64,000 nucleotides of DNA from Neobacillus ginsengisoli (GCF_030813055.1 NZ_JAUSTW010000013.1:4208-68207), one strand, 5' to 3'. Positions 43,007-52,828 are shown, counted from the stretch's first letter. Notes: generated from the sequence alone by a model not told the origin. Numbers and translations are program-made.

Positions 43007-44032
43007 TCACGAGCGAGTCGCATTGATGTTACTGCGTGTGATCAATTCGATTCCGTGTGAGACCGTTTTGATCATTCTTTCTACTCTCATCATTGCTTGC
43101 TGTGCATCCATCAAAGTAATTTCCTTAAATCTGATCTTTTCTCCAGGTTTTCGCTGAGCTAAAATCGGCAAATCAACAGAAGCAACGAAACCAATTTTTG
43201 GATACCCACCGGTCGTTTGCCGGTCTGCCATGAGAATGATGGGCTGACCATCAGACGGGACTTGAATCGTTCCTGCGGTTACTGCCTCAGAAAGAAGTTC
43301 CAGCGACTGCTTCAATTCTACCTTGGAGCCGGATAACCTGTACCCCATACGATCAGATTGCGGAGTAATTTGAAATTCTTGTTCAAAAAAGGCACGCCTG
43401 CTTTCTGGTGTGAAGTTTTTGAACTGTGGTCCTCGAATGACACGAACGGTTGAATTTTCATATGAAGGGAGAATGTTTTCTCCAATGTACCAGTCTGCTG
43501 CCACAAACGGGGCACTGTCACTTTTATTTGCTAAAAGTCCGATAAGTTCTAAGCTAATAGCTTTAGGCTGTTTCGTTTGCAGGTGATCGCCTTTTTTTAA
43601 AGGCCGTCCGTTATATCCGCCAATTTCTGCCCGTAAATAGGTGCTTCGGCTTCCGAGGACTTTGGGTACATCCATACCGCCTGCAAAGCTAACAAAGGCG
43701 CGGCAGCCTTTTTTCGCATGACCAAACTCCAGGACACTTTCTTCTCTCACCCAGATGGGACGCCAAGATGGTACCGGTTTCCCGTCTATCAAAGGGGAGA
43801 AATCACCGCCGCAAATGGCAATAAGCTTATCTTCATGAAACTTTAATCTCGGTCCAAGAAGCGTGATTTCCAGCGCAGCTTTGTTCTCAGGATTACCGAC
43901 AAGGCGGTTTGCAAGCTTCAAAGCGAGTGTGTCCATCGCCCCGCCCACGATGACACCATGCTGCTGATAACTGAATCTCCCCAAATCTTGTACGGTTGTG
44001 CTCAGTCCTGATTGAAGTACTTCAACACTCAT
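43007..44032 (-). CDS. pxpC: 5-oxoprolinase subunit C
   Basis: A 341-residue protein of the biotin-dependent carboxyltransferase (KipA) family: GLSTTVQDLGRFSYQQHGV, GGAMDTLALKLANRLVGN, DRMGYRLSG, SEAVTAGTIQVPSDGQPIIL and RQTTGGYPKIG. The ATG overlaps the end of pxpB by 4 bp. Forms the catalytic complex with PxpA and PxpB. Confidence 0.95.
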   Translation of the reverse strand: MSVEVLQSGLSTTVQDLGRFSYQQHGVIVGGAMDTLALKLANRLVGNPENKAALEITLLGPRLKFHEDKLIAICGGDFSPLIDGKPVPSWRPIWVREESVLEFGHAKKGCRAFVSFAGGMDVPKVLGSRSTYLRAEIGGYNGRPLKKGDHLQTKQPKAISLELIGLLANKSDSAPFVAADWYIGENILPSYENSTVRVIRGPQFKNFTPESRRAFFEQEFQITPQSDRMGYRLSGSKVELKQSLELLSEAVTAGTIQVPSDGQPIILMADRQTTGGYPKIGFVASVDLPILAQRKPGEKIRFKEITLMDAQQAMMRVERMIKTVSHGIELITRSNINATRS

Positions 44033-44739
44033 GAATCTGCCCCTCCCAAATGATCGTATTCTTCCCGTGTAATCGGTCGAAAACGAACAATGTCTCCGGC
44101 ACGTAGCAGGCTTGGCGGATCTTCTCTAGACTGAAATAAGGACAACGGAGTCTGCCCTATAAGCTGCCAGCCGCCAGGACTTTCAATTGGGTAAATCCCT
44201 GTCTGTTCCCCGCCTATCCCCACAGCGCCTTCAGGGATTGTTAAACGAGGAGAACGACGGCGGGGTGTGATGATCCGCTTGTCCATGCCTCCTAAATAAG
44301 GGAACCCGGGGGCAAAGCCGATCATATAGACAAGGTACTCAGCCTCGGAATGAATACGAATTACTTCGTCCGGTGTTAGACCATTATGATTGGCAACTTC
44401 CGACAAATCCGGGCCGAATTCCCCCCCATAGCAAACAGGAATCTCCATCCTTCTCGCTTCTTCTACTTTCCTGTTCGAGAATTGTGAGACAATTTCTTTC
44501 AATTTACTATGGACCCATTCATATGGAAACGATACCCCTTGGTTAAACAGCCGGATTGGGTCATAAAAAACGGCCACCGTCGTAAAGCCGGGTACGATTT
44601 CAATCATCCCCTCAAAAGGGTGTTCCTCTAAATAGCATGATAAAGCAATCACTTTTTCATGTGTCTTTCTGTCAATCCCTTCGCCCATTTTGACAACAAT
44701 CCCCGAATCCCCGAGCGGAGAAAATTGGTCGAGATCCAT
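44029..44739 (-). CDS. pxpB: 5-oxoprolinase subunit B
   Basis: A 236-residue KipI-family protein: FSPLGDSGIVVKMG, EMVPGFTTVAVFYDP-like EIVPGFTTVAVFYDP, IPVCYGGEFGPDLSEVA, YMIGFAPGFPYLGGMD, TPRRRSPRLTIPEGAVGIGG and SPGGWQLIGQTPL. RBS AGGAGGGG. Its homologue in B. subtilis also inhibits KinA, but the oxoprolinase role fits this operon. Confidence 0.95.
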   Translation of the reverse strand: MDLDQFSPLGDSGIVVKMGEGIDRKTHEKVIALSCYLEEHPFEGMIEIVPGFTTVAVFYDPIRLFNQGVSFPYEWVHSKLKEIVSQFSNRKVEEARRMEIPVCYGGEFGPDLSEVANHNGLTPDEVIRIHSEAEYLVYMIGFAPGFPYLGGMDKRIITPRRRSPRLTIPEGAVGIGGEQTGIYPIESPGGWQLIGQTPLSLFQSREDPPSLLRAGDIVRFRPITREEYDHLGGADS

Positions 44740-44792
44740 TCTACTCCCCTCCTTACTCCAGTTAAAAGGAGATTTTACATTCTCCTCTTTTA

Positions 44793-45440
44793 TTAGCTGA
44801 TTTGACCGCCAAGAGCAACGATGTCTTCTTCAAATGTTACGGCTGCCTCGATTGCTACCTTTAATCCTTTTACAACGGTTTCTAGCGCCATGCTCGGCTG
44901 ACCGGGATTTTTCACAGCCTGTTCAGGGAGGAACGGAATGTGAATGAATCCTCCAATAATGGCATTATTCATTGATGCAAGCTGATGCATTAACCCATAA
45001 AACAGATGATTGCACACAAACGTTCCCGCCGTTTGCGATACGGAAGCCGGAATCCCTTTATCGTTCATCTCTTTCACCATTGCCTTAATCGGTAAAGTCG
45101 ACCAATACCCGACAGGTCCACCCTCCACTATAGCAGTACCGATGGGCTGATTGCCTTCATTGTCCGGAATCCGGGCGTCATCCACATTGATCGCCACCCG
45201 TTCAGCCGTAATATCGGAACGTCCTCCCGCCTGCCCGACACAAATGACGATGTCAGGTTGGGTTTCAGAGATTGCCTTTGCTAAATGATCAAGCGATTTA
45301 TAGAAAACCGTTGGAATCTCGCAGACTTTTATTTCGTATTTTTCCGTAGAAGTTCCTGCCAATTCTTTAACAGCTTCTAATGCCGGATTGACAGCTTCAC
45401 CACCAAACGGATCAAAGCCAGTTACTAAAACCCTTTTCAT
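44793..45440 (-). CDS. pcp: Pyroglutamyl-peptidase I
   Basis: Start ATG 45440 (GAGGGAG), 215 residues, the usual length. Cysteine peptidase of family C15: [40 protein letters not shown] (Glu region), [17 protein letters not shown] (catalytic Cys) and [10 protein letters not shown] (His). It releases N-terminal pyroglutamate from peptides, supplying 5-oxoproline to the PxpABC enzyme encoded downstream. Confidence 0.95.
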   Translation of the reverse strand: MKRVLVTGFDPFGGEAVNPALEAVKELAGTSTEKYEIKVCEIPTVFYKSLDHLAKAISETQPDIVICVGQAGGRSDITAERVAINVDDARIPDNEGNQPIGTAIVEGGPVGYWSTLPIKAMVKEMNDKGIPASVSQTAGTFVCNHLFYGLMHQLASMNNAIIGGFIHIPFLPEQAVKNPGQPSMALETVVKGLKVAIEAAVTFEEDIVALGGQIS

Positions 45441-45485
45441 TGTTCTCCCTCTTTCTTTGTTCATTGCAGGGGATCTGCCTACTTA

Positions 45486-46247
45486 TTAGTTCCCTTCCCG
45501 GTAGCCCAATCGAAAAGATATTTCCTTTGCGGCATTCTTGATTGAGTCAATTAATTCTGGAAGACGATCGGTCCCAAAGCGAGAATCAGGACCGGCAATG
45601 CTGAGTCCCGCAGCCAAACAGCCCGTATGATCAAAAATCGGTGCAGCAATGGAAACCGTATCATTTTCCAATTCAGAATAACTTATTGTATAACCAAACT
45701 TTCTAGCATCTGCCAAAACCTGCCTCATTCGATCCTTATCCGTAATGGTCCCAGTACCGATAGCCGTCAGTTCCGTTTCCTGTAAATAGTGTTCTTGTTC
45801 TTCTTTCTTTAAAAAGGCCAGGATAATTCTCGAACAAGCCCCTGCATATAACGGGGCTCTTCGGCCAACTTTTGTATAAAGCCGGACGGGATGCGGCGTG
45901 TCTAATTTTTCAATATATATGGCATCATTGCCATCCTTTATAATCAGGTTAACTGCCTCTTTCGCCTTATCCCTAAGTTCCTTCATGATTGGTAAGGCGA
46001 GCTGCCTTATATCCAATCGATCAGCAACTAACTGGCCGAACTGTAAAAACTGCAGCCCAAGCAAATATTTGCCCTCATTGTTTTTTTGCAGAAATCCCAT
46101 CGTTTCGAGCGACCCGACCATCCGATGAACAGATGTTTTTGGCACCCCCAAAAGTTCAACCATTTCATTTAATGTCAGTTCTGAATGATGTAAAAAAAGA
46201 TTCAACACATCCATCGATTTCACAACTGTTATATTTTTGTTTTGCAT
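45486..46247 (-). CDS. IclR-family regulator (KipR-like)
   Basis: 253 residues, RBS AGGAGC. N-terminal HTH (VKSMDVLNLFLHHSELTLNE, LGVPKTSVHRMVGSLETMGF), then the IclR ligand domain with YAGACSRIILAFL, ISYSELENDTVSIAAPIF and GLSIAGPDSRF. Its place inside the 5-oxoproline operon indicates local control. A fitting inverted repeat stands ahead of the first gene at 48381. Confidence 0.92.
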   Translation of the reverse strand: MQNKNITVVKSMDVLNLFLHHSELTLNEMVELLGVPKTSVHRMVGSLETMGFLQKNNEGKYLLGLQFLQFGQLVADRLDIRQLALPIMKELRDKAKEAVNLIIKDGNDAIYIEKLDTPHPVRLYTKVGRRAPLYAGACSRIILAFLKKEEQEHYLQETELTAIGTGTITDKDRMRQVLADARKFGYTISYSELENDTVSIAAPIFDHTGCLAAGLSIAGPDSRFGTDRLPELIDSIKNAAKEISFRLGYREGN

Positions 46248-46280
46248 CCCTTGCTCCTCTTTTTCCCAATCTCTTCTTAA

Positions 46281-47234
46281 TTATAGCGAGAACAAATACA
46301 TAAACAGAATATTAACCCCTAAAAGAATGAGTGCAGTCGGAACTTGGACTCGAATGACCTGGTATTTATCCTTTAAATCCAGCAAGGCGGCCGGAACAAT
46401 GTTAAAGTTTGCTGCCATTGGTGTCATCAATGTTCCACAATAACCGGCAAACATTCCGATTGCTGCCACATGGTTGGCATTCACTCCAAACTGATTGATC
46501 AGAAGAGGTACAGCAATTCCTGCTGTCATGACCGGGAAGGCGGCAAATGCGTTCCCCATAATCATGGTAAACAAGGCCATTCCGATACAATAGGCAAACA
46601 CGACCCAGAAAAGAGAATGAGCCGGAATCACATTGCCTACTAACTTCGAAACAACGGTTCCAACACCAGCAGTAGTAAAAACAGTTCCTAACGTCGCCAA
46701 CAATTGCGGCAGTAAAGCAGCCCAGCCAATTGACTCCATCAATCGCCTTGATTCCTTAATCGCAGTGACAGGTGAGCTCTTTGTCATCCATAAGCCGATA
46801 ATGAGCGCAATGAAGGCAGCAACACCTAACGATACAAGTGTTAAACTCGTTTGATCCAGTAAAAAGGTACCGAAGATTTTTACCCCTTTTAAGCCTGTTG
46901 ATCCTGCGACAGTTAAAATGGGAATTAATAGAGCAGGAATAAAGAGCTTATTGCCTAAGCGTTTACGGTTATTCTGTCTTTCTTCTACACTTGCCTCATT
47001 GTAACTGCCAAGCTTTAACCCGCCGAAGCCCGCAATTAAAACAAGACCAATAACGAGAATACCCATATAAAAAGGCGGAATCACCTTGCCAAATAGAAGT
47101 GATACCCCATATAAGCAATAGAAAAGCCCTGATGTGAAACGTCGTGGATTTTTACGGTCTGAAAATGTATAAATACTTCCTGCTATCGTGATAATTCCTA
47201 GAAACATATAAACATATTCAATAGAAATAAACAT
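46281..47234 (-). CDS. 5-oxoproline transporter subunit, DUF979 family
   Basis: 317 residues with about ten hydrophobic helices. Contains the family segments YGVSLLFGKVIPPFYMG, LPQLLATLGTVFTTAGVG, MGNAFAAFPVMTAGI, GYCGTLMTPMAANFNIVPAA. DUF979 and DUF969 proteins form a paired uptake system associated with oxoprolinase genes. It starts 2 bp after the DUF969 gene, which indicates coupled translation. Confidence 0.9.
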   Translation of the reverse strand: MFISIEYVYMFLGIITIAGSIYTFSDRKNPRRFTSGLFYCLYGVSLLFGKVIPPFYMGILVIGLVLIAGFGGLKLGSYNEASVEERQNNRKRLGNKLFIPALLIPILTVAGSTGLKGVKIFGTFLLDQTSLTLVSLGVAAFIALIIGLWMTKSSPVTAIKESRRLMESIGWAALLPQLLATLGTVFTTAGVGTVVSKLVGNVIPAHSLFWVVFAYCIGMALFTMIMGNAFAAFPVMTAGIAVPLLINQFGVNANHVAAIGMFAGYCGTLMTPMAANFNIVPAALLDLKDKYQVIRVQVPTALILLGVNILFMYLFSL

Positions 47235-47236
47235 GA

Positions 47237-47938
47237 TTACGCCTCCTTTTTCTTCGGAATTTTTTTGCTTTCTTTCTTACCTAGACTGCGATCGAGTGAG
47301 CGATCAAATAAATATAACCGAATGGAATGAACGATGAGAGCGGCAATCGCAGTTGGAATCGCCCATAATGCCATCTTCAATGGATCAGAATGAATATGAT
47401 TTTGTTCAAAGAATCCTTGCATTAATAAAATCGCGCCTATGGCGACAAAAACATCTTCCCCGAAAAAGACACCGATATTGTCTGCTGCAGCAGAATGGGC
47501 TCGGATTTTGTCCCTTACTTTATCAGGAACCTCTCCATATTTAGCCTCCGCAGCACCTTCTGCCATTGGCGCAACAAGTGGGCGAACCATTTGTGCATGT
47601 CCGCCAATAGAAGTAAGTCCAAAGGCAGCAGCTACTTCACGAATAATAAAGTAAATCGTCAGAATGCGTCCTGTCGTTGCAGCTTTTATTTTGGCAACAA
47701 CATGTTCCGCTTGATCACGCAAACCATTACGCTCTAATAACCCAATAATCGGAAGCGTGACAATAAAGACCGCCATATAGCGATTGGTAGTAAACGCCTG
47801 ACCAAACTGTGTAATAATCGAATAAAGGGACTGATGGGCAACAAGCCCTGTGACAAGGCCTGCCAACGTTACAACTAATAAAGGATTTAAACGGATAATA
47901 AAACCAATAATAACAATGACAACTCCAATTAAAACCAT
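47237..47938 (-). CDS. 5-oxoproline transporter subunit, DUF969 family
   Basis: 233 residues, about six helices: FIIRLNPLLVVTLAGLVTGL, NRYMAVFIVTLPIIGLLERN, GLTSIGGHAQMVRPLVAPMA, DNIGVFFGEDVFVAIGAIL. The C-terminus is basic (GKKESKKIPKKKEA). Partner of the DUF979 subunit. RBS TAGAGGAG. Confidence 0.9.
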   Translation of the reverse strand: MVLIGVVIVIIGFIIRLNPLLVVTLAGLVTGLVAHQSLYSIITQFGQAFTTNRYMAVFIVTLPIIGLLERNGLRDQAEHVVAKIKAATTGRILTIYFIIREVAAAFGLTSIGGHAQMVRPLVAPMAEGAAEAKYGEVPDKVRDKIRAHSAAADNIGVFFGEDVFVAIGAILLMQGFFEQNHIHSDPLKMALWAIPTAIAALIVHSIRLYLFDRSLDRSLGKKESKKIPKKKEA

Positions 47939-48055
47939 CTTCCCAACTCCTCTACCTTATTTTTTCTCGTTGTGACATCCAGATAAAACTTTTATCCTAG
48001 CCTTGCGTCTAAAGCGGGCGAATTCGTTCAAGCCCGATTCGGATTGTTCCATTTT

Positions 48056-48358
48056 CTAATGGTTCGGGTACAACTCTTGTAAAAAACGGTGAACAAGATC
48101 AAGGTGCTTTTTCTTCGGTTGAAAGGCTCTAGCCTTTATTTCAACGATATGAACGTCTTTTACCTGTTTTAATTGAGGCAATACCTCTTGCATAGCCCAA
48201 TGCAAGCCAATTCTCCCGGCCATCTCCACCATTGCAGCCGTCTCCCAGCTTGTGCGACGCGATGAAACCGTAATACGTGCCCGAATTCCGGTTGGAACCG
48301 CTTTCATATCAAAGGAATAAAAAAGTCCGTTTACACTCCATAATTGCCGAATATCCAT
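48056..48358 (-). CDS. Hypothetical protein heading the 5-oxoproline operon
   Basis: 100 residues, RBS AAAGGTGG. A helix-rich soluble protein (SWETAAMVEMAGRIGLHWAM, HLDLVHRFLQELYPNH). Not recognised. First gene of the operon, directly after the inverted-repeat operator; 117 bp separate it from DUF969. Confidence 0.6.
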   Translation of the reverse strand: MDIRQLWSVNGLFYSFDMKAVPTGIRARITVSSRRTSWETAAMVEMAGRIGLHWAMQEVLPQLKQVKDVHIVEIKARAFQPKKKHLDLVHRFLQELYPNH

Positions 48359-48380
48359 TATGTTCTTCCCACCTTTTATC

Positions 48381-48397
48381 GTTCCGTTTTTCGGAAC
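48381..48397. promoter_or_regulatory. Operator-like inverted repeat of the 5-oxoproline operon
   Basis: GTTCCGTTTTTCGGAAC, 6-bp perfect arms, followed by a partial third half TATTCCGAAT. This size and A/T core suit an IclR-type dimer. Confidence 0.65.
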
Positions 48398-48589
48398 ATC
48401 TATTCCGAATTGTTAATTAAATCATAATATTCATAAACCTAAAAATCAACCCTATTAAACTAATAAATAATGGAAGGGCAGGAGTTTGGAAGCTAAAACA
48501 CGATCTAATGTAGAAAAAATCGTTTGGTCGGCAAATTTCGGGACACCCCTTTTATAAAACTTCCAGTCGAAAATGGTGTTCTAAAAAAC

Positions 48590-48727
48590 GCAAAGAAACG
48601 TCTGCTATTTAAGCAAACGTTCTTTAGAAGGTAATGGTTTATGCAGATGTTACTGGTTTTGGTGGTAATACTAACATATGTACATGCTACTAAAACTGAA
48701 TGGACAAGTGCTGATTTAAAGTAAATA
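48590..48727 (-). ncRNA. Conserved non-coding element, copy C
   Basis: On the minus strand: TTTACTTTAAATCAGCAC, TTGTCCATTCAGTTTTAGTA, TACATATGTTAGTATTACC, then AACGTTTGCT / AGCAGACGTT and TTTCTTTG. No YjcZ-type ORF follows this copy; it stands alone between the 5-oxoproline operon and the 48771 gene. Confidence 0.6.
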
Positions 48728-48770
48728 AAGTTGACCGGTTCATAATAAATAAAATCCCCTCAAAAAAGGC

Positions 48771-48950
48771 TCACAACAAATTAATAAGATCGTTACTATA
48801 TTTTTCTAGTTGTGTTTGTAAGACTGATATGTAGCTCGTCATAGCCATTCTCACTATTGAAGGGTAATATCGATTGTTAAGTTCTTGTTCACATTCCTCT
48901 AAATCCATCTTTTTTACAGCAATAATTTTATTTAATTCTTCTTTGCTCAT
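48771..48950 (-). CDS. Small helical protein
   Basis: Start ATG 48950 (GAGGGGGAG), 59 residues: SKEELNKIIAVKKMDLEECE, a helical hairpin ending TQLEKYSNDLINLL. Layout is like Spo0E-type phosphatases, but the SQxLD signature is absent, so I do not assign it to them. Confidence 0.5.
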   Translation of the reverse strand: MSKEELNKIIAVKKMDLEECEQELNNRYYPSIVRMAMTSYISVLQTQLEKYSNDLINLL

Positions 48951-49251
48951 TAATAACTCCCCCTCAAGAAATCCTTGCAATCTACACTTAATCTTTTTTA
49001 AACTGTAAAACTAGTATAGGCAGATTTCTAACAATATAAACTATGAGTATTGAATGAAAAATTTAGGAAGATAAAAAAAGACAGACTGCTCATCTTGGTG
49101 AACAATCTGGCTTTCGTTATACCCTAATTATGGTTTTGCAGTCTTCTACTAAGTTTTTAAGCAATTCCAATAAAACCTACTATTAAATCCCCTGTAGGAT
49201 ATGTTAAATTAATAGGATGATTGTACTATATTAGAGAAAGGCCTACGTTCT

Positions 49252-50604
49252 ATGAAACCCATTTTAAATCCACTTAACTTACCATTAAAGCCCGCGTACA
49301 AAAATTACTATATTCCAATCAAAACAAAGTTTCTCATAAGTCACTTTGGCGCTTTTCTATGGATGTGCTTCACTATTTACTTAGCATTTCCATGGTTAAA
49401 AGATCTGGCACATATTGTTTCATTTCCACTTGCTTTACTGATAATCGGAGGCATTTCTTACATTCCCGGTTATATGAATGCCTTCTTAGTTATAAGCTTA
49501 CTTTTAGATCGACAGCCTTCCTTTAAGAATGAATTTCCTACGAATGAAATTACCATACTTATTGCTGCCCATAATGAAGAAGACAAAATCTATCAGACTT
49601 TGAAATATATAGATAAGCAAGACTATCAAGGGAAAATAAAGGTATTTGTTATCAATAATTGTTCCTCAGATCAAACGGTTAAGGAAGCATTAAAAGCTAA
49701 AGAGGAATTAACGATTGAAATTAAGGTCCTACATGAAGAGACCCCTGGAAAATTCAATGCATTAAATCAGGCATTAAAAGTAGTAACAACTCCTTATGTC
49801 ATTACCATAGATGCGGATACCCTGCTTCATCCGTCTTCTATTCGTTATCTTGTAGCACGAATGGAATCTAGCCCAGCAGAAGTTTGTGCTGTTGCCGGTT
49901 CTGTTCTAACCAAAAACAGCCGAGAAAATTTATGGACAAAAATTCAAGAATGGGATTACTTCTTAGGTATTGCCTCCATTAAAAGATTACAAGGTCTGTA
50001 TCAAGGCACGTTAGTTGCCCAAGGTGCCTACAGTCTATATAAAACAGAGTGTATTAACGAAGTGGGTGGCTGGCCTGATGCAATAGGTGAAGATATTGTA
50101 TTAACTTGGCGATTACTTCAGAAAAACTGGAAAGTTTACTTTGAGCCATTAGCTGTTTCATTCACTGAGGTTCCTAGTACCCTTAAACACTTTGTCCGCC
50201 AAAGGGCAAGATGGGCAAGGGGCATGATTGAAGGATTAGCGGAAATAAAACCTTGGAATCAGCCTCAGGCTTATGTTAAATATTTAACTGGTATCAATTT
50301 AATCATGCCTTATTTAGATCTAACCTATACGCTATGTTGGATTCCCGGACTTATAGTATCATTTTTCGGTTTTTACTGGATTGTTGGACCAATGACCTTA
50401 CTTGTTCTGCCCTTAACACTCATAAGTTTTGGTATTCTTTATTTCTATCAAAGAAATTTTGTATTTAAACCTTTGAACCTTAGAATTCGAAAAAATTTTA
50501 TTGGCTTCATCTTCTTCGTTCTTGGTTATCAAATGATTATGTCTCCTGTATCAGTATACGGATATATACAAGAGTTGTTTAAATTTAAAAGAAACTGGAA
50601 GTGA
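49252..50604 (+). CDS. Processive family 2 glycosyltransferase
   Basis: 450 residues. Two N-terminal helices (about 32-52, 58-85), a cytosolic GT2 domain (about 98-330) with ITILIAAHNEEDKIYQTLKY, NNCSSDQT, ITIDADTLLHP, IGEDIVLTWRLLQ and RQRARWARG (the D,D,D,QxxRW set is seen as D-x-D, E-D and R-Q-R-A-R-W), and four C-terminal helices. This is the layout of poly-N-acetylglucosamine or hyaluronan-type synthases (IcaA, NodC). Product unknown; likely an extracellular polysaccharide. Terminator follows. Confidence 0.88.
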   Translation: MKPILNPLNLPLKPAYKNYYIPIKTKFLISHFGAFLWMCFTIYLAFPWLKDLAHIVSFPLALLIIGGISYIPGYMNAFLVISLLLDRQPSFKNEFPTNEITILIAAHNEEDKIYQTLKYIDKQDYQGKIKVFVINNCSSDQTVKEALKAKEELTIEIKVLHEETPGKFNALNQALKVVTTPYVITIDADTLLHPSSIRYLVARMESSPAEVCAVAGSVLTKNSRENLWTKIQEWDYFLGIASIKRLQGLYQGTLVAQGAYSLYKTECINEVGGWPDAIGEDIVLTWRLLQKNWKVYFEPLAVSFTEVPSTLKHFVRQRARWARGMIEGLAEIKPWNQPQAYVKYLTGINLIMPYLDLTYTLCWIPGLIVSFFGFYWIVGPMTLLVLPLTLISFGILYFYQRNFVFKPLNLRIRKNFIGFIFFVLGYQMIMSPVSVYGYIQELFKFKRNWK

Positions 50605-50680
50605 CGATTGCAATCTATATTTGGGTCCCATTCCTCCTTTCTCTATTAAAATAATTGAATATATAAATTATTGTAAACTC

Positions 50681-50729
50681 AAAAAGACCCTTCAAATCAG
50701 TGGCATACAAGGATTTGAAGGGTCTTTTT
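50681..50729 (+). terminator. Terminator of glycosyltransferase gene
   Basis: A perfect 18-bp stem AAAAAGACCCTTCAAATC / GATTTGAAGGGTCTTTTT. Confidence 0.92.
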
Positions 50730-50783
50730 GTGTTTATGGTTAACAAAATATATAAAACTTTTAAAAATGACGGCACGGAGATT

Positions 50784-50936
50784 TTATATTAATTCGTCAA
50801 TTTTCTTCCTATGATACTCCAATTTATTTCTTAATTTAGCTTTGATTTTATTATCGAGACAACTATCATGTAACACTTGATAATAGTTCTTTCTTAGATA
50901 ATGCCAACTGTATAGAATCTTAGATATTAACGACAT
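50784..50936 (-). CDS. Small basic helical protein
   Basis: Start ATG 50936 (GGAGGCGG), 50 residues: SLISKILYSWHYLRKNYYQV, LHDSCLDNKIKAKLRNK, YHRKKIDELI. Similar short W-x-Y-x-x-K/R-x-N-Y-Y proteins are common in bacilli; role unknown. Confidence 0.6.
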   Translation of the reverse strand: MSLISKILYSWHYLRKNYYQVLHDSCLDNKIKAKLRNKLEYHRKKIDELI

Positions 50937-51196
50937 ATAACCGCCTCCTATCCTGGATCTCCCTACATAGTTCGAACATGAAAGCGTAATCACGAGCGTC
51001 GTTATCTGAAAATTCCGTTTTAAAATTCATTAAAACATGCTGATTCCACAAGTGCATAATAAAAAAAAATTAATGAGGAAATTTATTAAAAGATATCAAT
51101 TAAGGTAATAGTAAATGATGATAAAGCAACGATATGATCAGATAATAAGGTGTTTTAACTGTGGAAACTATCCCTAATGAAAAAGGAAGTTAATAT

Positions 51197-52306
51197 ATGG
51201 AGAAGGCAAAGATAAATGCATACCAGCTGTTTGTCTTAGTGGTTTTGTATGAAATGGGTAGTGCTCTACTTTTTGGTCTAGGATCAAAAGCGAAACAGGA
51301 CGCTTGGATTGCGATTTTGCTTGGTTTAGGAGGCGGTCTAGTACTCTTTCTTGTATACTACCGACTGTTTAAATTTTATCCTGATATCCCCATTACCAGT
51401 TATGTTCAAAAAATAACTGGTAAATGGATTGGGCGCCTAATTGGTTTGTTATATACTGTTTATTTTTTATTTCAAGCATTTAGGATCTTACGTGATTTCG
51501 GAGAACTATTAGTAACGACAAGCTATAACAATACACCATTAGTTGTTATCAACGCATTGATGCTGTTAACAATTATTTATGCCATTCATAAGGGTTTTGA
51601 AGTTATTGCAAGGGTTTCAGAGCTATTTTTTGCTGTTGTTTATTTTTTGGCATTAATGGGTTTCTTTTTAATTCTCTTTTCTGGCTTAATTCATTTAGAT
51701 AACCTTCAACCGATGCTTGAAAATGGATGGAAACCGATATTTAAAACGGTCTTTGGTCAAACAGTAAATTTTCCGTTTGGAGAGATGGTTGTTTTTACAA
51801 TGTTTTTACCCTATATAAATGATCATAAAAAAGTGAAAATATCCTGTATTGGCGGGATGATAATAAGCGGGATTAATATCGCTATTACAGCTGTTGTTAA
51901 TATTGCTGTTCTAGGAATAGATACGTTCACTCGTGCTAATTTCCCTCTCTTAAGCACAATTAGTAAAATACACTTAGCAGAATTTATAGAAAGACTGGAT
52001 ATATTCTTTATGCTTTATTTAGTGATAGGAGGATTCTTTAAAATAGCAATTTTTTATTATGCTGGAGTAATGGGGATTGCTGATATTTTCAAATTTAAAA
52101 ATCAACGAAAGCTCGTTTTTCCTATTGGGTTTATTATCTTACTTTTTTCCATAACAGTTTCTTCTAATTTCGCAGAACAAATGAAAGAAGGTGAAATAGT
52201 TATTGAATATTATTTACATTATCCCTTTCAAGTGATCATACCGGTTATTCTACTAATCATTGCTTACTTTCGAAACATGAATCATCAGGAACCCATACAG
52301 ATGTAA
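51197..52306 (+). CDS. GerAB-family spore germination permease
   Basis: 369 residues with ten helices, APC-superfamily fold. Typical start AYQLFVLVVLYEMGSALLFG, then DAWIAILLGLGGGL, IGLLYTVYFLFQAFRILRDF and FPFGEMVVFTMFLPYI. GerAB-type subunits bind the germinant in the spore inner membrane. No GerAA or GerAC gene is adjacent, so this is an orphan B subunit. RBS AAAGGAAG. Confidence 0.9.
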   Translation: MEKAKINAYQLFVLVVLYEMGSALLFGLGSKAKQDAWIAILLGLGGGLVLFLVYYRLFKFYPDIPITSYVQKITGKWIGRLIGLLYTVYFLFQAFRILRDFGELLVTTSYNNTPLVVINALMLLTIIYAIHKGFEVIARVSELFFAVVYFLALMGFFLILFSGLIHLDNLQPMLENGWKPIFKTVFGQTVNFPFGEMVVFTMFLPYINDHKKVKISCIGGMIISGINIAITAVVNIAVLGIDTFTRANFPLLSTISKIHLAEFIERLDIFFMLYLVIGGFFKIAIFYYAGVMGIADIFKFKNQRKLVFPIGFIILLFSITVSSNFAEQMKEGEIVIEYYLHYPFQVIIPVILLIIAYFRNMNHQEPIQM

Positions 52307-52347
52307 GGTCTCCAGCAAGAAGTTGCCATTCCATAAGACTCTATTGG

Positions 52348-52700
52348 ACTTTTCGCTTTTTTATATTATTTGTAGCTAGCAAAGTGTCATTTTTCGACCT
52401 ATTTCATGTAATATACTTCCTAAACAAACGATTGATTAAAAATCCTTCCAGCCCTTTATTCTAAAGGGTTTTGCCGTCTAAAACGCTAAAAAGAATGTCA
52501 ATTAATGCTTTATTTTATATAGATAATTTTAAATGTTACTTTTCATTTAAGTAAAATGACATTTCTCAACCAATTTAGACCTTTTTCCCTTTCAATCAAA
52601 CGTTTGATTAGTTTTACTTAATTGCCCGCTATAAAGGGATTCTTACTGCTTAACTGGTTAAAAATATGTCAGATCATTCTTCGACAAAAGTAGGGTTATG
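52348..52700. repeat. Non-coding block, copies 2 and 3
   Basis: Copy 2 (about 52348-52515) matches 40823-41030 closely. Copy 3 (about 52550-52690) is diverged but keeps TGACATTTCTCAACC, the perfect palindrome AATCAAACGTTTGATT (52597-52612), TATAAAGGG and ATATGTCA. TTCGACA at 52679 is a perfect match to the Spo0A box. Confidence 0.6.
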
Positions 52701-52784
52701 ACTGATATAAAAGTCTACCGACTTAGATTATGGGGATCAAAGGGAATATGACTATCTCCTTTCATACATAATAAAGGCATATAA

Positions 52785-52819
52785 AAGAAAGACCGGCTTC
52801 ACTCTGAATCCGGCCTTTC
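52785..52819 (-). terminator. Terminator of DUF1659-DUF2922 operon, copy 2
   Basis: AAAGACCGGCTTC / (G)AATCCGGCCTTTC. Confidence 0.75.
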
Positions 52820-52828
52820 CTCTAGTAA

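Noticed and set aside
48771..48950. Spo0E-family phosphatase
   Set aside because: Size and helices fit but the SQxLD signature is not there.
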